This document shows positions 1-9,434 of a stretch of DNA of 64,000 bases, one piece after another. This stretch comes from SHZI01 sp040080965. Lineage in GTDB: Bacteria; Pseudomonadota; Gammaproteobacteria; Steroidobacterales; GCA-2729495. Position numbers and translations under genes: made by a program. The stretch's first letter is position 1. Each line of letters starts with the position of its first letter. The notes under the pieces were generated by a model. That model searched no databases, had not been told where the DNA came from, and saw nothing but the letters and a program-made list of their open reading frames with translations. Where the stretch lies: positions 1 to 64,000 of the forward strand of contig JBEBHH010000014.1 in NCBI GenBank assembly GCA_040080965.1, read 5' to 3'.

Positions 1-2235
1 CCACCGACCCCCGCTGCGCCAACGCCCGTCCCTGATGCCAGCGCCGTCGTACCCGCTGGTTCCGCAGGCACGGGCCACGAGGGCCATGTGGGCCACGCGA
101 AGCCGGGCGCGCAACCCGCCATGACGGCGGACATGGGCCATGAGATGGGACACGGCGGCAAGGACCTGCCGGCCATGGTCCGCGACATGCGCAACCGCTT
201 CTGGATCTGCCTGGTTTTCACCGTGCCAATCTTTGTCTACGCGCCGATGGGAGGGTTCTTCAAGCCGCCGGCACCGCCGTTCGGGCTGGAGCTCAATCTG
301 TGGCTGTTCTTCTTTGCCAGCGCTGCGATTCTCTACCCGAGCTGGCCGTTCTTCGTCTCCGCTTGGCGGGCGCTCAGGGAAGGCACCTTGGGGATGGCAG
401 CGCTGATCGTCCTGAGCGTCGGCACCGGTTATCTCTTCAGTGTCGGCACGACGTTCTTCTTCAAGGGCGGTGGCCAGTTCTTTGAAGCCGCCTCTGTCCT
501 GCTGGTGTTCATCCTGCTGGGCCACTGGCTGGAAATGCGGGCCCGTGCGGGCGCGTCGTCCGCGATCACAGCGCTGATGAACCTGACGCCGGCGAAGGCC
601 TCCGTGATCCGCAACGGCGCCGAGGTCGAAGTGCCGACGGGGGAGGTATTGGCGGGCGAGGTTGTGGTGATCCGCCCCGGCAACAAGATTCCGGTGGACG
701 GCACCGTGGAGACCGGCGAATCACTGGTCGACGAGTCCATGCTGACGGGCGAGTCGATGCCGGTGCAGAAGGGGCCGGGCGCCACAGTGATTGGCGCGAC
801 CATCAACAAGAGCGGCAGCTTTCGCTATAAGGCGACCAAGGTCGGGGCCGATTCGGCGCTGGCGCAGATCGTCAAGCTGGTGCAGGAGGCACAGAATTCA
901 AAGGCGCCGGCGCAGCTCCTGGCGGACAAGGCCGCGCAATGGCTGGTGATTGCGGCAATCGGCATCGGTCTTGCCACCTTTGCGGTGTGGTTCTGGTGGA
1001 TCGGCCAACCGCTGCTGTTCGCGATGACTTTAACCATTACCGTCTTCGTCATCGCCTGCCCGGATGCCCTGGGACTGGCAACGCCGATGGCGGTGATGGT
1101 GAGCACCGGCCTGGGCGCGATAAACGGCATTCTGTTTAAGAACGCCTCGGCCCTGGAAGACGCCACCAAGCTCAACGTCATCGTCTTCGACAAGACCGGC
1201 ACGCTCACCGTCGGGCAGCCCGAGGTCGTGGAGATGGTACGGGCGGAGGGGGTCACCGAAGACGTGGTGCTGACCGCCGCCGCCGCGGTCGAGCAGGGGT
1301 CAGCCCACCCCCTAGCCCAGGCCATCCTGCGCCGGGCGGCCAACCTCAGCGTCCCTGCACCCACAGGGTTCCAAAGCCTGGACGGCATGGGCGCGCGGGC
1401 CGAGACCGCTGGCGGCACGGTGTTTCTCGGCAACCGCCTGCTGATGGATACGCAAAAGCTGGCCCTTGGCGGCCTGGAGGCCGAAGCGACCCGCCTCCAG
1501 GGGGATGGCCGAACCGTGGTCCATGTGTCCCAGGCCGGTCGCGTGATCGGTCTCATAGCCATCGCCGATGCACTCAGGCCAACGTCGAAGGCGGCGGTGG
1601 CCAAGCTGCGCGAACGCCAGATTGAAGTGGTCATGCTGACCGGTGACAACGCAGCCACGGCCAGGCGCATCGCTGCCGATCTCGGCATCGACAGCGTGCT
1701 GGCTGACGTGCTGCCGGGTCAGAAGGCCGAGAAGGTCAAGGAGCTGCAGGCGACGGGGAAGAAGGTCGGGATGGTGGGCGATGGGGTCAACGACGCGCCA
1801 GCGCTAACCCAGGCCGACGTGGGCTTTGCGATTGGTGCAGGCACCGACGTGGCAATGGAAAGCGCCGATGTCGTGCTGATGAAGAGCGATCCTTACGACA
1901 TCGTCGCCGCGATTGAGCTGTCACGGGCCACGCTGCGCAAGATGCACCAGAATCTCTGGTGGGCCGTGGGCTACAACGCCATCGCCTTCCCGCTCGCGGC
2001 GGGAGTCTTTTACCCCTTCGTGCTGAGTCCGGAGGTCGCCGCGCTGTCGATGTCCGGCAGCACGCTCGTGGTGGCGATCAACGCGCTGATGCTGAAGCGC
2101 ACCAAGCTGGCGGGGATTCAGAAGTCTGGCAAGCCAGCGGCGCCCGGGCCGTCGAGCGCGTCGGCAACCGCGGAGCTCGCCAAGCCTCCTGCGCCGCCGG
2201 CAACTCCGCAGTCTCAAGAGAAAGTGACTGCATGA
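1..2235 (+). CDS. Heavy-metal P1B-type ATPase, 5' end outside the window
   Basis: Inner-membrane pump that couples ATP hydrolysis to metal export, probably copper. The frame is open from base 1, so the true start lies upstream; a GTG at 88 is an internal candidate only. 744 residues are visible: a His/Gly-rich segment (bases 76-165), TGES of the actuator domain (745-756), the membrane metal-site motif CPD (1057-1065), the phosphorylation motif DKTGTLT (1189-1209), the HP motif of the nucleotide domain near 1306, and GDGVND (about 1777-1794). The C-terminus carries a Pro/Ala-rich tail. The His-rich N-terminal part resembles CopB-type ATPases, but CPD replaces the usual CPC or CPH, so metal and valence are uncertain. 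Small metal-island membrane genes follow. Confidence 0.93.
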   Translation, partial: PPTPAAPTPVPDASAVVPAGSAGTGHEGHVGHAKPGAQPAMTADMGHEMGHGGKDLPAMVRDMRNRFWICLVFTVPIFVYAPMGGFFKPPAPPFGLELNLWLFFFASAAILYPSWPFFVSAWRALREGTLGMAALIVLSVGTGYLFSVGTTFFFKGGGQFFEAASVLLVFILLGHWLEMRARAGASSAITALMNLTPAKASVIRNGAEVEVPTGEVLAGEVVVIRPGNKIPVDGTVETGESLVDESMLTGESMPVQKGPGATVIGATINKSGSFRYKATKVGADSALAQIVKLVQEAQNSKAPAQLLADKAAQWLVIAAIGIGLATFAVWFWWIGQPLLFAMTLTITVFVIACPDALGLATPMAVMVSTGLGAINGILFKNASALEDATKLNVIVFDKTGTLTVGQPEVVEMVRAEGVTEDVVLTAAAAVEQGSAHPLAQAILRRAANLSVPAPTGFQSLDGMGARAETAGGTVFLGNRLLMDTQKLALGGLEAEATRLQGDGRTVVHVSQAGRVIGLIAIADALRPTSKAAVAKLRERQIEVVMLTGDNAATARRIAADLGIDSVLADVLPGQKAEKVKELQATGKKVGMVGDGVNDAPALTQADVGFAIGAGTDVAMESADVVLMKSDPYDIVAAIELSRATLRKMHQNLWWAVGYNAIAFPLAAGVFYPFVLSPEVAALSMSGSTLVVAINALMLKRTKLAGIQKSGKPAAPGPSSASATAELAKPPAPPATPQSQEKVTA

Positions 2236-2435
2236 CAGACAGCACTGACAGTTCCTGCTCGGCTCCGTCTCCCAGGCAGTGGCTCTACATGCGAGCTATT
2301 CGGTTGAGATTGTGCGCAGTCCGAAAGTGATAAACGAACAGGCCGTCGCAGCGACGTCTTAAAGCTCACCACCCATCGAGGCATGAAAGAACATGCCTGC
2401 TGCGCGTAAGCGACTTCTCAGGAAGGAGACACGTT

Positions 2436-2633
2436 ATGACATGGTTTGCGGCAAACTGGTTCTGGGTACTGGTCTTCATCGCGTTTATGGCGATGCACAT
2501 GTTCGGTCACGGCGGGCACGGTGGTCATAGCGGCCACGTTGGCGGTGATCGTCAACGAAGCCCGAATGAAGGCGCGCCAGACGACGGGCCAGAGCGCCTC
2601 GTGAAGACGAGGTCTGGCGGGCAACAACACTGA
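2436..2633 (+). CDS. Small His-rich single-pass membrane protein
   Basis: 65 residues. One hydrophobic helix (about residues 5-21) is followed by a cluster of His and Gly (residues 21-37, pattern HGGHGGHSGH), then a polar tail. Such short His-rich membrane proteins (DUF2933-like) often sit beside copper ATPases and RND pumps, and the His cluster suggests metal binding; that role is inferred. A strong Shine-Dalgarno stretch (GGAAGGAG at 2421-2428) sits before the ATG. It is 200 bases downstream of the P1B ATPase and 12 bases before the next small membrane gene. Confidence 0.72.
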   Translation: MTWFAANWFWVLVFIAFMAMHMFGHGGHGGHSGHVGGDRQRSPNEGAPDDGPERLVKTRSGGQQH

Positions 2634-2645
2634 AAGGCAAGCGCA

Positions 2646-2918
2646 ATGCTGAATATCAAGATCGTGAGCTGGTCACTGGGACTCTTTACGGCCGTCTCCT
2701 TCCTACTGTGCGTCATTTACGGATTGATCGTGCCGCCAAGCTTGCACGTCATGGCCCCCTTCCTGGAGATGATTCTGCCGGCATTCAAGTGGCTGACTCT
2801 CTGGGGCTTCTGCCTGGGATTGATCGAGAGTTTTCTCTATGGCGCCTATGTCGGGCTGGTATTCGTGCCTATCCACAACGCTTTCGCCCGCCGGTGGGGC
2901 GTGCCGGCACCGCGGTAG
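2646..2918 (+). CDS. DUF5676-like small membrane protein
   Basis: 90 residues with two hydrophobic helices (about 8-30 and 45-75) and a short basic C-terminus. Length and the SWSLG / YGAYVGLVF pattern resemble the DUF5676 family of two-helix membrane proteins, commonly found in metal-resistance and plasmid regions with no established function. GAAAGG 8 bases before the ATG is a plausible ribosome site. It is cotranscribed in appearance with the His-rich protein upstream and the multipass protein downstream. Confidence 0.7.
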   Translation: MLNIKIVSWSLGLFTAVSFLLCVIYGLIVPPSLHVMAPFLEMILPAFKWLTLWGFCLGLIESFLYGAYVGLVFVPIHNAFARRWGVPAPR

Positions 2919-2942
2919 CTACCGGAGTAGCTGACGAAGCGC

Positions 2943-3644
2943 ATGTGTTTTTCAGCGACGGCCAGTTTTACCGCTGGGACCCTACTGTTCGCAGTCGGTG
3001 TGGCCACCCTCGGAACGGCGAAGACTAGAGCCGAGCGACCCTTCGCGATGATTCCGCTGCTGTTCGGGATCCAGCAGCTGATCGAAGGCGTCATCTGGCT
3101 GACCTTTAGCCATGACGCGCCACTGCTTAAACAGACGATGACGTATCTGTATTCGGGCTTCTCCCACGTGCTGTGGCCGATGTATGTGCCTTTCGCCATG
3201 GCCATCCTGGAAGCCGTACCCTGGCGGAGGACGGCGATCTTCGCGTTCGAAGCCGCAGGGGTCCCGGTCGGTCTCTACCTACTCTATGTTCTGGTGACTC
3301 GCCCGCTGGTTGCTGAAGTCGTCGGCAGCCACATCGTCTACGTGTCGCCACATTTCTACCAGATGCCGGTGATGGTGGCCTACCTGGCCGCAACCTGCGT
3401 AAGTTGCTTCTTCTCAAGTCACGGTTTCGTGAAGCTGTTTGGCGTCCTGGCGTTATTGTCGTTCATCGCGGCGTACCTGGTTCATATCACGGCCTTGATC
3501 TCGATTTGGTGCTTCTTCGCGGCGATCCTGAGCCTGCTGATCTACCTCCACCTCAGATTCAGACATCTCGGAGGGTTTCCCAAGGCGCCTGCGTTTCGGT
3601 CGGCCAACATCCCCGGCACTGCAACGAGCAACGGACCCCGATGA
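2943..3644 (+). CDS. DUF6629-like multipass membrane protein
   Basis: 233 residues, almost entirely hydrophobic helices (about seven). The N-terminus MCFSATASF is the hallmark of the DUF6629 family, whose function is not known. It starts 24 bases after the preceding small membrane gene and its stop is one base from the GTG of the MFS gene, so these genes look like one operon. No metal-binding motif is evident, so a link to metal resistance rests only on position. Confidence 0.75.
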   Translation: MCFSATASFTAGTLLFAVGVATLGTAKTRAERPFAMIPLLFGIQQLIEGVIWLTFSHDAPLLKQTMTYLYSGFSHVLWPMYVPFAMAILEAVPWRRTAIFAFEAAGVPVGLYLLYVLVTRPLVAEVVGSHIVYVSPHFYQMPVMVAYLAATCVSCFFSSHGFVKLFGVLALLSFIAAYLVHITALISIWCFFAAILSLLIYLHLRFRHLGGFPKAPAFRSANIPGTATSNGPR

Positions 3645-3645
3645 C

Positions 3646-5031
3646 GTGGAGGGCCAGGATCGCCACCTGCGCCAAGACGTCATGGACGCTACGACGGCCT
3701 GCAAATCTCCCGGCACGGTTTCGAGGCCTGTGAGGCTTCGGCCGGTGCAATTGGCTTGGCTGGCGGCCGCGGTCTTTATTGTTTCGGCGGGCTACGGAGC
3801 CCTTTTGCCACTGCTGCCCGGGTGGCTGACCCAGATCAATCCAGATACGACGGCCACTGCGGTCGCTCGCCACATCGGGTTTCTCAGCGGTGTGTATACG
3901 GCCGGCGTGCTGGTGGGGGCGCCCTTGTGGGGTGTCATCGCGGATCGCGTTGGGCATGGCCGAGTCCTGATCCTTGGGCTCGTCGGTTACGTCGCTAGCC
4001 TGCTTCTCGTGCTGGTCCCGGGATTCGACGGCCTGTGGGCTATTTACGCGCTGCGCGGGACCACCGGGTTTTTCGTGGCAGCGGTCGTTCCCGTGGTTTC
4101 AGCGCTTGTCGCGGTGCACACCCCCGAAGGTCAGCGCGCTCGACGCTTCGCATGGCTGGGTGCGATGTCGCTGCTCGGATTCCTGTTTGGTCCTGCGTTG
4201 ATCGTGGTGGCCGACTGGGTTGGGTCGTGGGTGAGCCAAGGGGCGGTGTCCTCTGCCCTGTCAGCGAGACTCGTGATTGGATTGTCAGCGCTGCTCGGCG
4301 CCGTGATGATGCTGGGACTGGCTCGGACGCTGCCAGTGCTACGGGCCGCGGACGCGCCAGCTCCGACAAATCCCGCCCGGTCTGCCGACGCGCACATCGC
4401 CAGCCTCCTGTGGCTCAGCGGCACGGTGATGTTTGTGCTGGCGGGCTTCGAGCTGGGCATTGTCATGCAGGGGCAGCAGCACGCCGATGTGTCCACGCGT
4501 CTCGTTGCCATGATGTTCGCCGAGTGCAGCCTGGTCATGCTGGGTGTCAATGCACTACTCTTCTTCACATCTCTCCTGGAGAAGGCTTCGGCGCGGACGC
4601 TCGTGGGCATCGGGCTGATCCTGGCGACGGTCGGGCTCGCCATGCTGGCCCGGCATCGCTCCAATGACTCGATGTACTGGGGCATCAGTCTTGCCTCTGC
4701 CGGCACCGGTCTGGTTCTGCCGGTCATTGCGTACTTGGCGGCAGCCTGTTCCCCAAAGAAGCTCGGCGCCACGATGGGCGGGTTGGCAGCGTCAGCTGGC
4801 CTCGGCCAGACGCTCGGATCGGCCGTCGGCGGCTGGCTCTTCGGTGCCTTTGCGCAGCGCAGCTTCGGCTGGCTGACCCTTCCCCTGGTGGTGACGCTGT
4901 TGTTCCTTCTGGCACGGCCGCGCTGGTTGTCGGCGACTTCCGGCGGGTCTCGGGTCCCTGCATCGGGTCGCCAGCCCATAGGCTCGATTCCTGGGCGCAG
5001 CAATTCTGGGGCTAGAACGACAGAAAGGTGA
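3646..5031 (+). CDS. MFS family transporter
   Basis: 461 residues with about 12 predicted membrane helices. The segment between helices 2 and 3 reads GVIADRVGHGRVLILG, the typical major-facilitator loop motif. The substrate cannot be told from sequence; drug or metal-complex efflux are possible. The start is uncertain: GTG at 3646, one base after the previous stop, or ATG at 3682, which gives a more usual short N-terminus before the first helix. Neither has a strong ribosome site. The last 30 residues are polar and Ser/Arg-rich. Confidence 0.85.
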   Translation: MEGQDRHLRQDVMDATTACKSPGTVSRPVRLRPVQLAWLAAAVFIVSAGYGALLPLLPGWLTQINPDTTATAVARHIGFLSGVYTAGVLVGAPLWGVIADRVGHGRVLILGLVGYVASLLLVLVPGFDGLWAIYALRGTTGFFVAAVVPVVSALVAVHTPEGQRARRFAWLGAMSLLGFLFGPALIVVADWVGSWVSQGAVSSALSARLVIGLSALLGAVMMLGLARTLPVLRAADAPAPTNPARSADAHIASLLWLSGTVMFVLAGFELGIVMQGQQHADVSTRLVAMMFAECSLVMLGVNALLFFTSLLEKASARTLVGIGLILATVGLAMLARHRSNDSMYWGISLASAGTGLVLPVIAYLAAACSPKKLGATMGGLAASAGLGQTLGSAVGGWLFGAFAQRSFGWLTLPLVVTLLFLLARPRWLSATSGGSRVPASGRQPIGSIPGRSNSGARTTER

Positions 5032-5034
5032 ACA

Positions 5035-5529
5035 ATGAAAACTATCCCTTATCGTGACATGCTCCTGTGGCCTCTCGTCCTGCTATTGATTAGTGTCGCG
5101 GCCGGCTGCGGTGATCGGGCAAACCTTCCGCGTGATTCGCAAACCGTTGGTGGAATCCGAATCCACCTCGGTGTGGTGCCGGCCACGCGTGTGCCTGACC
5201 ATCCCACTGGACAGGGCGACCCTGGCGCGCTTCACGGTGGCACTCCGGAGGGTCGTGGCTCACACCATGTTGTGGTCGCTCTGTTCGATGCCAGGACTGG
5301 CGCGCGAATCGTGGACGCCAAGGTCCGCGGCGGAGTCGGCGATCAGTCCGACAACCATGCACCCGATCAGGAGCTGGAACCGATGCCAGTCGATGGAGCC
5401 ATGAGCTACGGAACGTTCTTTCTCATGCAGACCCCCGGCCTGTACAGAATTCACCTGGAGATTCTGCGTCGGGGGGCAGCGATTCCGGTTACTGCGCAGT
5501 TCACCTATGAGCTGGCCCCGGGTGAGTAG
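5035..5529 (+). CDS. Putative lipoprotein of unknown function
   Basis: 164 residues. The N-terminal signal ends in a lipobox-like VAAGC (Cys about residue 25), so it is probably anchored in a periplasmic membrane leaflet. The body has a beta-rich pattern with HHVVVALFDARTG and SYGTFF segments, reminiscent of FixH/YtkA-like periplasmic domains, but I cannot assign a family firmly. AAAGGTG before the ATG gives a good ribosome site. It follows the MFS gene by 3 bases and its last 25 bases overlap the 3' end of ackA on the other strand. Confidence 0.7.
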   Translation: MKTIPYRDMLLWPLVLLLISVAAGCGDRANLPRDSQTVGGIRIHLGVVPATRVPDHPTGQGDPGALHGGTPEGRGSHHVVVALFDARTGARIVDAKVRGGVGDQSDNHAPDQELEPMPVDGAMSYGTFFLMQTPGLYRIHLEILRRGAAIPVTAQFTYELAPGE

Positions 5530-6647
5530 CCTGAAACCAGGGCCCAGCTGTGGAGGGCAATCTGCTCATCCTCCCGCGAGGCGATAACGCGCACCGGGCA
5601 GCGCGACGCGGAATCACTGATGGGGTTGCTGGCATCCTTATTCCGGCCGGGATCGAGGCTGACACCGAGCCAGGACATGCCTGCGCAGATCGCCGCGCGT
5701 GACTCCGCATCATGCTCGCCAATGCCGCCAGTGAAGACGAGCAGGTCGATGCCATCCAGCACCGCAATCATCCCGGCCACCTGCTTGCGCACGGAATAAC
5801 AGAACATTTCAATGGCAAGGCGGGCATCGGCGTTCGATGGGGCGACTGCACGCAGCTGCCGCATGTCGCTGCTGACCCCCGATATGCCGAGGAGTCCCGA
5901 ACGATGATCGACGAGTTCCTCCAGCATGGCCGCATCGAACTTCTTCTCACGCATCAGATAGAGCAGAACACCCGGATCGAGATCACCACTGCGGGTGCCC
6001 ATGACCACGCCACCGGTGGGGGTCAGCCCCATGCTGGTGTCAATCGATTTGCCGCCTTTGACTGCGGTGACACTCGCGCCATTGCCGAGATGGGCGATGA
6101 CCACCCGGTCCGGCAGGTCGTTACCCAGCTGGCGCACGATCGATTCGTACGACAGCCCATGAAAGCCGTACCTTTGCATCCCGTCCACCTGCATCTCCCC
6201 GGCGATCGGCAGGATCCGTGCGACGTCCGGCAATCCGGCGTGAAAGGCCGTATCGAGGCACGCCACCTGTGGAACCCCGGGGAAATGCTCAGTAGCGAAA
6301 CGGATGACCGACAGGGCGGCGGGCGCGTGCAGCGGCGCGAAGGCGGCAGCGGCCTCAAGGTGCCGCAGGACCGACTCGTCAATCAGGCCATGCTGCCGAA
6401 GCTTAAGTCCGCCATGGACGATCCGATGGCCGATCGCAGCCGGCGCTGGAAGTGAGGACTTCGCCAGTAGAACTTTAACGCGCTCGATGGCTTCGTGTAC
6501 GCCGGAGATCGCTATGGTCTCGGCGAGCAGCGGTTCGGTCCGGATGGCGTCGACGTGATAGACGCCCACTTTGAGTGAGGACGACCCGCTGTTCAGTGCC
6601 AGCACCGTTAACCCTCGACCCGCGTCGCTTAGAGCGTCCAGCGCCAC
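5505..6647 (-). CDS. ackA: Acetate kinase
   Basis: Transfers phosphate from acetyl phosphate to ADP, giving acetate and ATP in the cytoplasm. 380 residues, slightly shorter than usual. Visible family signatures: N-terminal phosphate-loop segment LALNSGSSSLK (about residues 16-26), GHRIVHGG, the catalytic-region HLGNGAS, DTSMGLTPTGG, and GGIGEHDAESR near the C-terminus. The gene overlaps the end of the phosphoketolase gene by 19 bases and lies downstream of it, so the two are translated from one transcript. No phosphotransacetylase is present; phosphoketolase supplies acetyl phosphate directly. Confidence 0.95.
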   Translation of the reverse strand: MALDALSDAGRGLTVLALNSGSSSLKVGVYHVDAIRTEPLLAETIAISGVHEAIERVKVLLAKSSLPAPAAIGHRIVHGGLKLRQHGLIDESVLRHLEAAAAFAPLHAPAALSVIRFATEHFPGVPQVACLDTAFHAGLPDVARILPIAGEMQVDGMQRYGFHGLSYESIVRQLGNDLPDRVVIAHLGNGASVTAVKGGKSIDTSMGLTPTGGVVMGTRSGDLDPGVLLYLMREKKFDAAMLEELVDHRSGLLGISGVSSDMRQLRAVAPSNADARLAIEMFCYSVRKQVAGMIAVLDGIDLLVFTGGIGEHDAESRAAICAGMSWLGVSLDPGRNKDASNPISDSASRCPVRVIASREDEQIALHSWALVSGYSPGASS

Positions 6648-9004
6648 TCCCGCACTTCCGGCATGTCGTCCCCGTGCTCGCTGATATAGGCCTTGTGACG
6701 CCGCATGATCGCCACGTGCCGCGCTGTCGCCGCTTCCACCTCGTTGCTGAGTCTCGGAATTCGCCGGATGGCATCCAGCGCCAGCTGATAGCGGTCGAGC
6801 TTATTCAACACGACCATGTCGAAGGGCGTCGTGGTGGTGCCTTCTTCGTTATAGCCGCGCACATGGATACTGGCATGATTGTGTCTTCGGTAGGTGAGCT
6901 TATGAATCATCGCAGGGTAGCCGTGGAAGGCGAAGATCACGGGTTTGTCGGTAGTGAACAGCCGGTCAAAGGCCTGATCGTCCAGACCATGGGGATGCTC
7001 GGCCCGGGGCTGCAGCGCCATCAGGTCCACGACGTTGACGACCCGGATACGAATATCGGGGACGTACGTTCGCAACAGTGTCACCGCGGCAAGCGTCTCG
7101 AGAGTGGGCACGTCCCCGGCACAGGCCATGACCACGTCGGGGCCAGCCGTGTGCGGGTCGCCCTCATTGCTGGCCCAGTGCCAAATGCCGGCTCCCGCGG
7201 TGCAGTGGCGAACGGCCGACTCAATGTCCAGCCACTGCCACTCGGGCTGCTTGCCGGCAATGATTACGTTGACGTAGTTCCGGCTGCGCAGGCAGTGATC
7301 CGCCACCGACAGCAGGCAGTTGGCGTCCGGTGGCAGATAAATGCGCACGACACCGGACTTTTTGTTAGCGACGTGATCGATGAAGCCGGGATCCTGGTGG
7401 GAGAACCCGTTGTGGTCCTGCCGCCAGACATGGGAGGTGAGCAGGTAGTTCAGCGATGCAATCGGCTTGCGCCAGGGGATGGTGCTGGTCACCTTCAGCC
7501 ACTTGGCGTGCTGATTGAGCATCGAATCGATGATGTGAATGAAGGCCTCGTAGCAGGAGAACAGACCGTGGCGGCCGGTGAGCAGGTAGCCCTCAAGCCA
7601 GCCTTCGCAAAGGTGTTCGCTCAGTACCTCCATGACCCGGCCGTGGCTGCTGAGATGGTTGTCCCCCGCCTCGATATCGGCCATCCAGGCCTTGCCGGTG
7701 ACCTCGAAGAGGGCATCGAGCCGGTTCGACGCCGTCTCGTCGGGGCCAAAGACCCGGAAATTGCTGGTGCTGAGATTGAGCCGCATAACGTCACGGAGAA
7801 ACGAGCCGAGAATCCGCGTGGCCTCCGCCTCGACACTGCCGGGTGCAGGCACGGGCACCGCATAGTCCTCGAAGCGGGGCATCGCCAGCGGCTGCAGCAA
7901 CAGCCCCCCATTGGCGTGGGGGTTGGCGCCCATCCGGCGAAGGCCCGTCGGCGCGAGTGCCGCGAGCTCCGCACGGAACTGGCCTTGTGTGTCGAACAGC
8001 TCCTGCGGCCGGTAACTCCTGAGCCACTCCTCAAGTTTCTGGAGATGTCCCGGCGTCCGGAATTCCGCGATCGGCACCTGATGGGAGCGCCAGGTGCCTT
8101 CGACCGGTTTGCTGTCGACGAACTTCGGTCCTGTCCAGCCTTTCGGCGTACGGAAGACGATCATCGGCCAGCGCGGGCGCTCCGGAACGCCCGTCGCACC
8201 CTGCACCCGCGCAGCGCTCTGAATCTGGCGAATCTGAACCAATATCCGATCGAGCGCGCCGGCGAGCGCCTGATGGACCAGCGTCGGGTCATCCCCCTCG
8301 ACGAAACACGGCTCATGGCCGTAGCCGCGCAACAGGTCAGTCAGTTCCTGGCGGCTGATACGGGCCAGCACTGTCGGGTTGGCGATCTTGAACCCGTTGA
8401 GATGCAGGATCGGCAGCACCGCGCCATCGTGGGCAGGATTCAGGAACTTGTTGGAGTGCCAACTGGCGGCCAGTGCACCCGTTTCTGCCTCGCCGTCGCC
8501 GATGACGCAGGCAACGATCAAGTCCGGGTTGTCGAAGGCCGCACCGTAGGCGTGGAGCAATGAATAGCCCAGTTCGCCACCTTCGTGAATGGAGCCTGGG
8601 ACCTCCGGCGAGACGTGGCTGGGAATGCCGTAAGGCCAGGAGAACTGGCGAAACAGGCGTTGCAGCCCGTTGCGGTTGCGCTCGATCGCCGGATAGTGCT
8701 CCGTGTAGGTTCCTTCCAGATAGCTCTGCGCCACGATGCCCGGGCCACCGTGTCCCGGGCCGATGACGTACATCATGTTGAGGTCGTTCTCTTTGATCAA
8801 CCGGTTCAGGTGGACATAGAGAAAGTTCAGGCCGGGTGTCGTACCCCAGTGCCCCAGCAAACGGGGCTTGATGTGTTCGAGCGTGAGCGGCGCTTCGAGC
8901 AACGCGTTGCCTTGCAGATAGATCTGCCCGACAGAAAGGTAGTTCGCCGCACGCCAATAGGCGTGCATGTTCTGGAGCATCGCCGGAGACAGGGGGGCAG
9001 GCAT
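6629..9004 (-). CDS. xfp: Phosphoketolase
   Basis: Thiamine-diphosphate enzyme that splits xylulose-5-phosphate and/or fructose-6-phosphate with phosphate to acetyl phosphate plus a sugar phosphate. 791 residues, the normal family length. Recognised by YVIGPGHGGPG (about residues 79-89), PEVPGSIHEGGELGYSL, the ThDP-binding GDGEAETG (about 170), and the HNGFSHQDPGF segment in the middle domain. It is upstream of and overlaps ackA, forming the acetyl-phosphate to acetate plus ATP module. Which sugar phosphate is preferred cannot be judged here. Confidence 0.96.
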   Translation of the reverse strand: MPAPLSPAMLQNMHAYWRAANYLSVGQIYLQGNALLEAPLTLEHIKPRLLGHWGTTPGLNFLYVHLNRLIKENDLNMMYVIGPGHGGPGIVAQSYLEGTYTEHYPAIERNRNGLQRLFRQFSWPYGIPSHVSPEVPGSIHEGGELGYSLLHAYGAAFDNPDLIVACVIGDGEAETGALAASWHSNKFLNPAHDGAVLPILHLNGFKIANPTVLARISRQELTDLLRGYGHEPCFVEGDDPTLVHQALAGALDRILVQIRQIQSAARVQGATGVPERPRWPMIVFRTPKGWTGPKFVDSKPVEGTWRSHQVPIAEFRTPGHLQKLEEWLRSYRPQELFDTQGQFRAELAALAPTGLRRMGANPHANGGLLLQPLAMPRFEDYAVPVPAPGSVEAEATRILGSFLRDVMRLNLSTSNFRVFGPDETASNRLDALFEVTGKAWMADIEAGDNHLSSHGRVMEVLSEHLCEGWLEGYLLTGRHGLFSCYEAFIHIIDSMLNQHAKWLKVTSTIPWRKPIASLNYLLTSHVWRQDHNGFSHQDPGFIDHVANKKSGVVRIYLPPDANCLLSVADHCLRSRNYVNVIIAGKQPEWQWLDIESAVRHCTAGAGIWHWASNEGDPHTAGPDVVMACAGDVPTLETLAAVTLLRTYVPDIRIRVVNVVDLMALQPRAEHPHGLDDQAFDRLFTTDKPVIFAFHGYPAMIHKLTYRRHNHASIHVRGYNEEGTTTTPFDMVVLNKLDRYQLALDAIRRIPRLSNEVEAATARHVAIMRRHKAYISEHGDDMPEVREWRWTL

Positions 9005-9062
9005 CTAAGTCCCCGGAGATTGTAAGGATTGCAGACCAGGTCCCGTTAAGCGGGACGCTGAG

Positions 9063-9434
9063 CTACTTTTGCTTGGCAAGCCACTTGTCGAACTCGGCGA
9101 TCTCCTTGTTCTGTGCAGCAACGATCTGCTTGGCCATGGCTCTCATGGCCGGCGACTTGCCGTTCTTAAGCTCCATTGTCGCCATCTCGACGCCTTTCTC
9201 GTGATGCATCTTCATCATCATTGCGAAATCCTTGTCGGGATCGCCGGTCATAGGCATCTTCTGCATGTTGTCCATGCCCTTCATCGTTGGCTCCTGCATG
9301 TGATCCTGTGGCATTGCGGCGCTAGGCGCTGCGGGAGGCGGCGTTTGCGCCGGCGTGGCTGCAGACAAAAGGCAAAGGGCAGCGATCGGCAAAAGCAACC
9401 GAACGCGCACTGATTGTGAAGTCATCTCGTTCAT
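9063..9434 (-). CDS. DUF305-like periplasmic protein
   Basis: 123 residues from the ATG at 9434, preceded by AAAGGCGA on the minus strand; an in-frame codon further upstream (9494) is possible but would bury the signal peptide. A signal peptide (LLLPIAALCLLSAATPAQ) is followed by a Pro/Ala and Met-rich linker, then the four-helix DUF305/ferritin-like pattern: MMKMHHEKGVEMA, AMAKQIVAAQNKEI, FDKWL. Such proteins are common in copper-resistance clusters and their His/Met residues suggest metal binding; function is not established. It is 58 bases upstream of xfp on the same strand. Confidence 0.82.
   Translation of the reverse strand: MNEMTSQSVRVRLLLPIAALCLLSAATPAQTPPPAAPSAAMPQDHMQEPTMKGMDNMQKMPMTGDPDKDFAMMMKMHHEKGVEMATMELKNGKSPAMRAMAKQIVAAQNKEIAEFDKWLAKQK

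Noticed and set aside
2232..2330. 32-codon frame overlapping the P1B ATPase stop (ATGA)
   Set aside because: No family, no conserved pattern and no separate ribosome site; too little to call a gene.
6575..8563. Long + strand frame opposite phosphoketolase
   Set aside because: Antisense shadow of xfp; no domain recognised.
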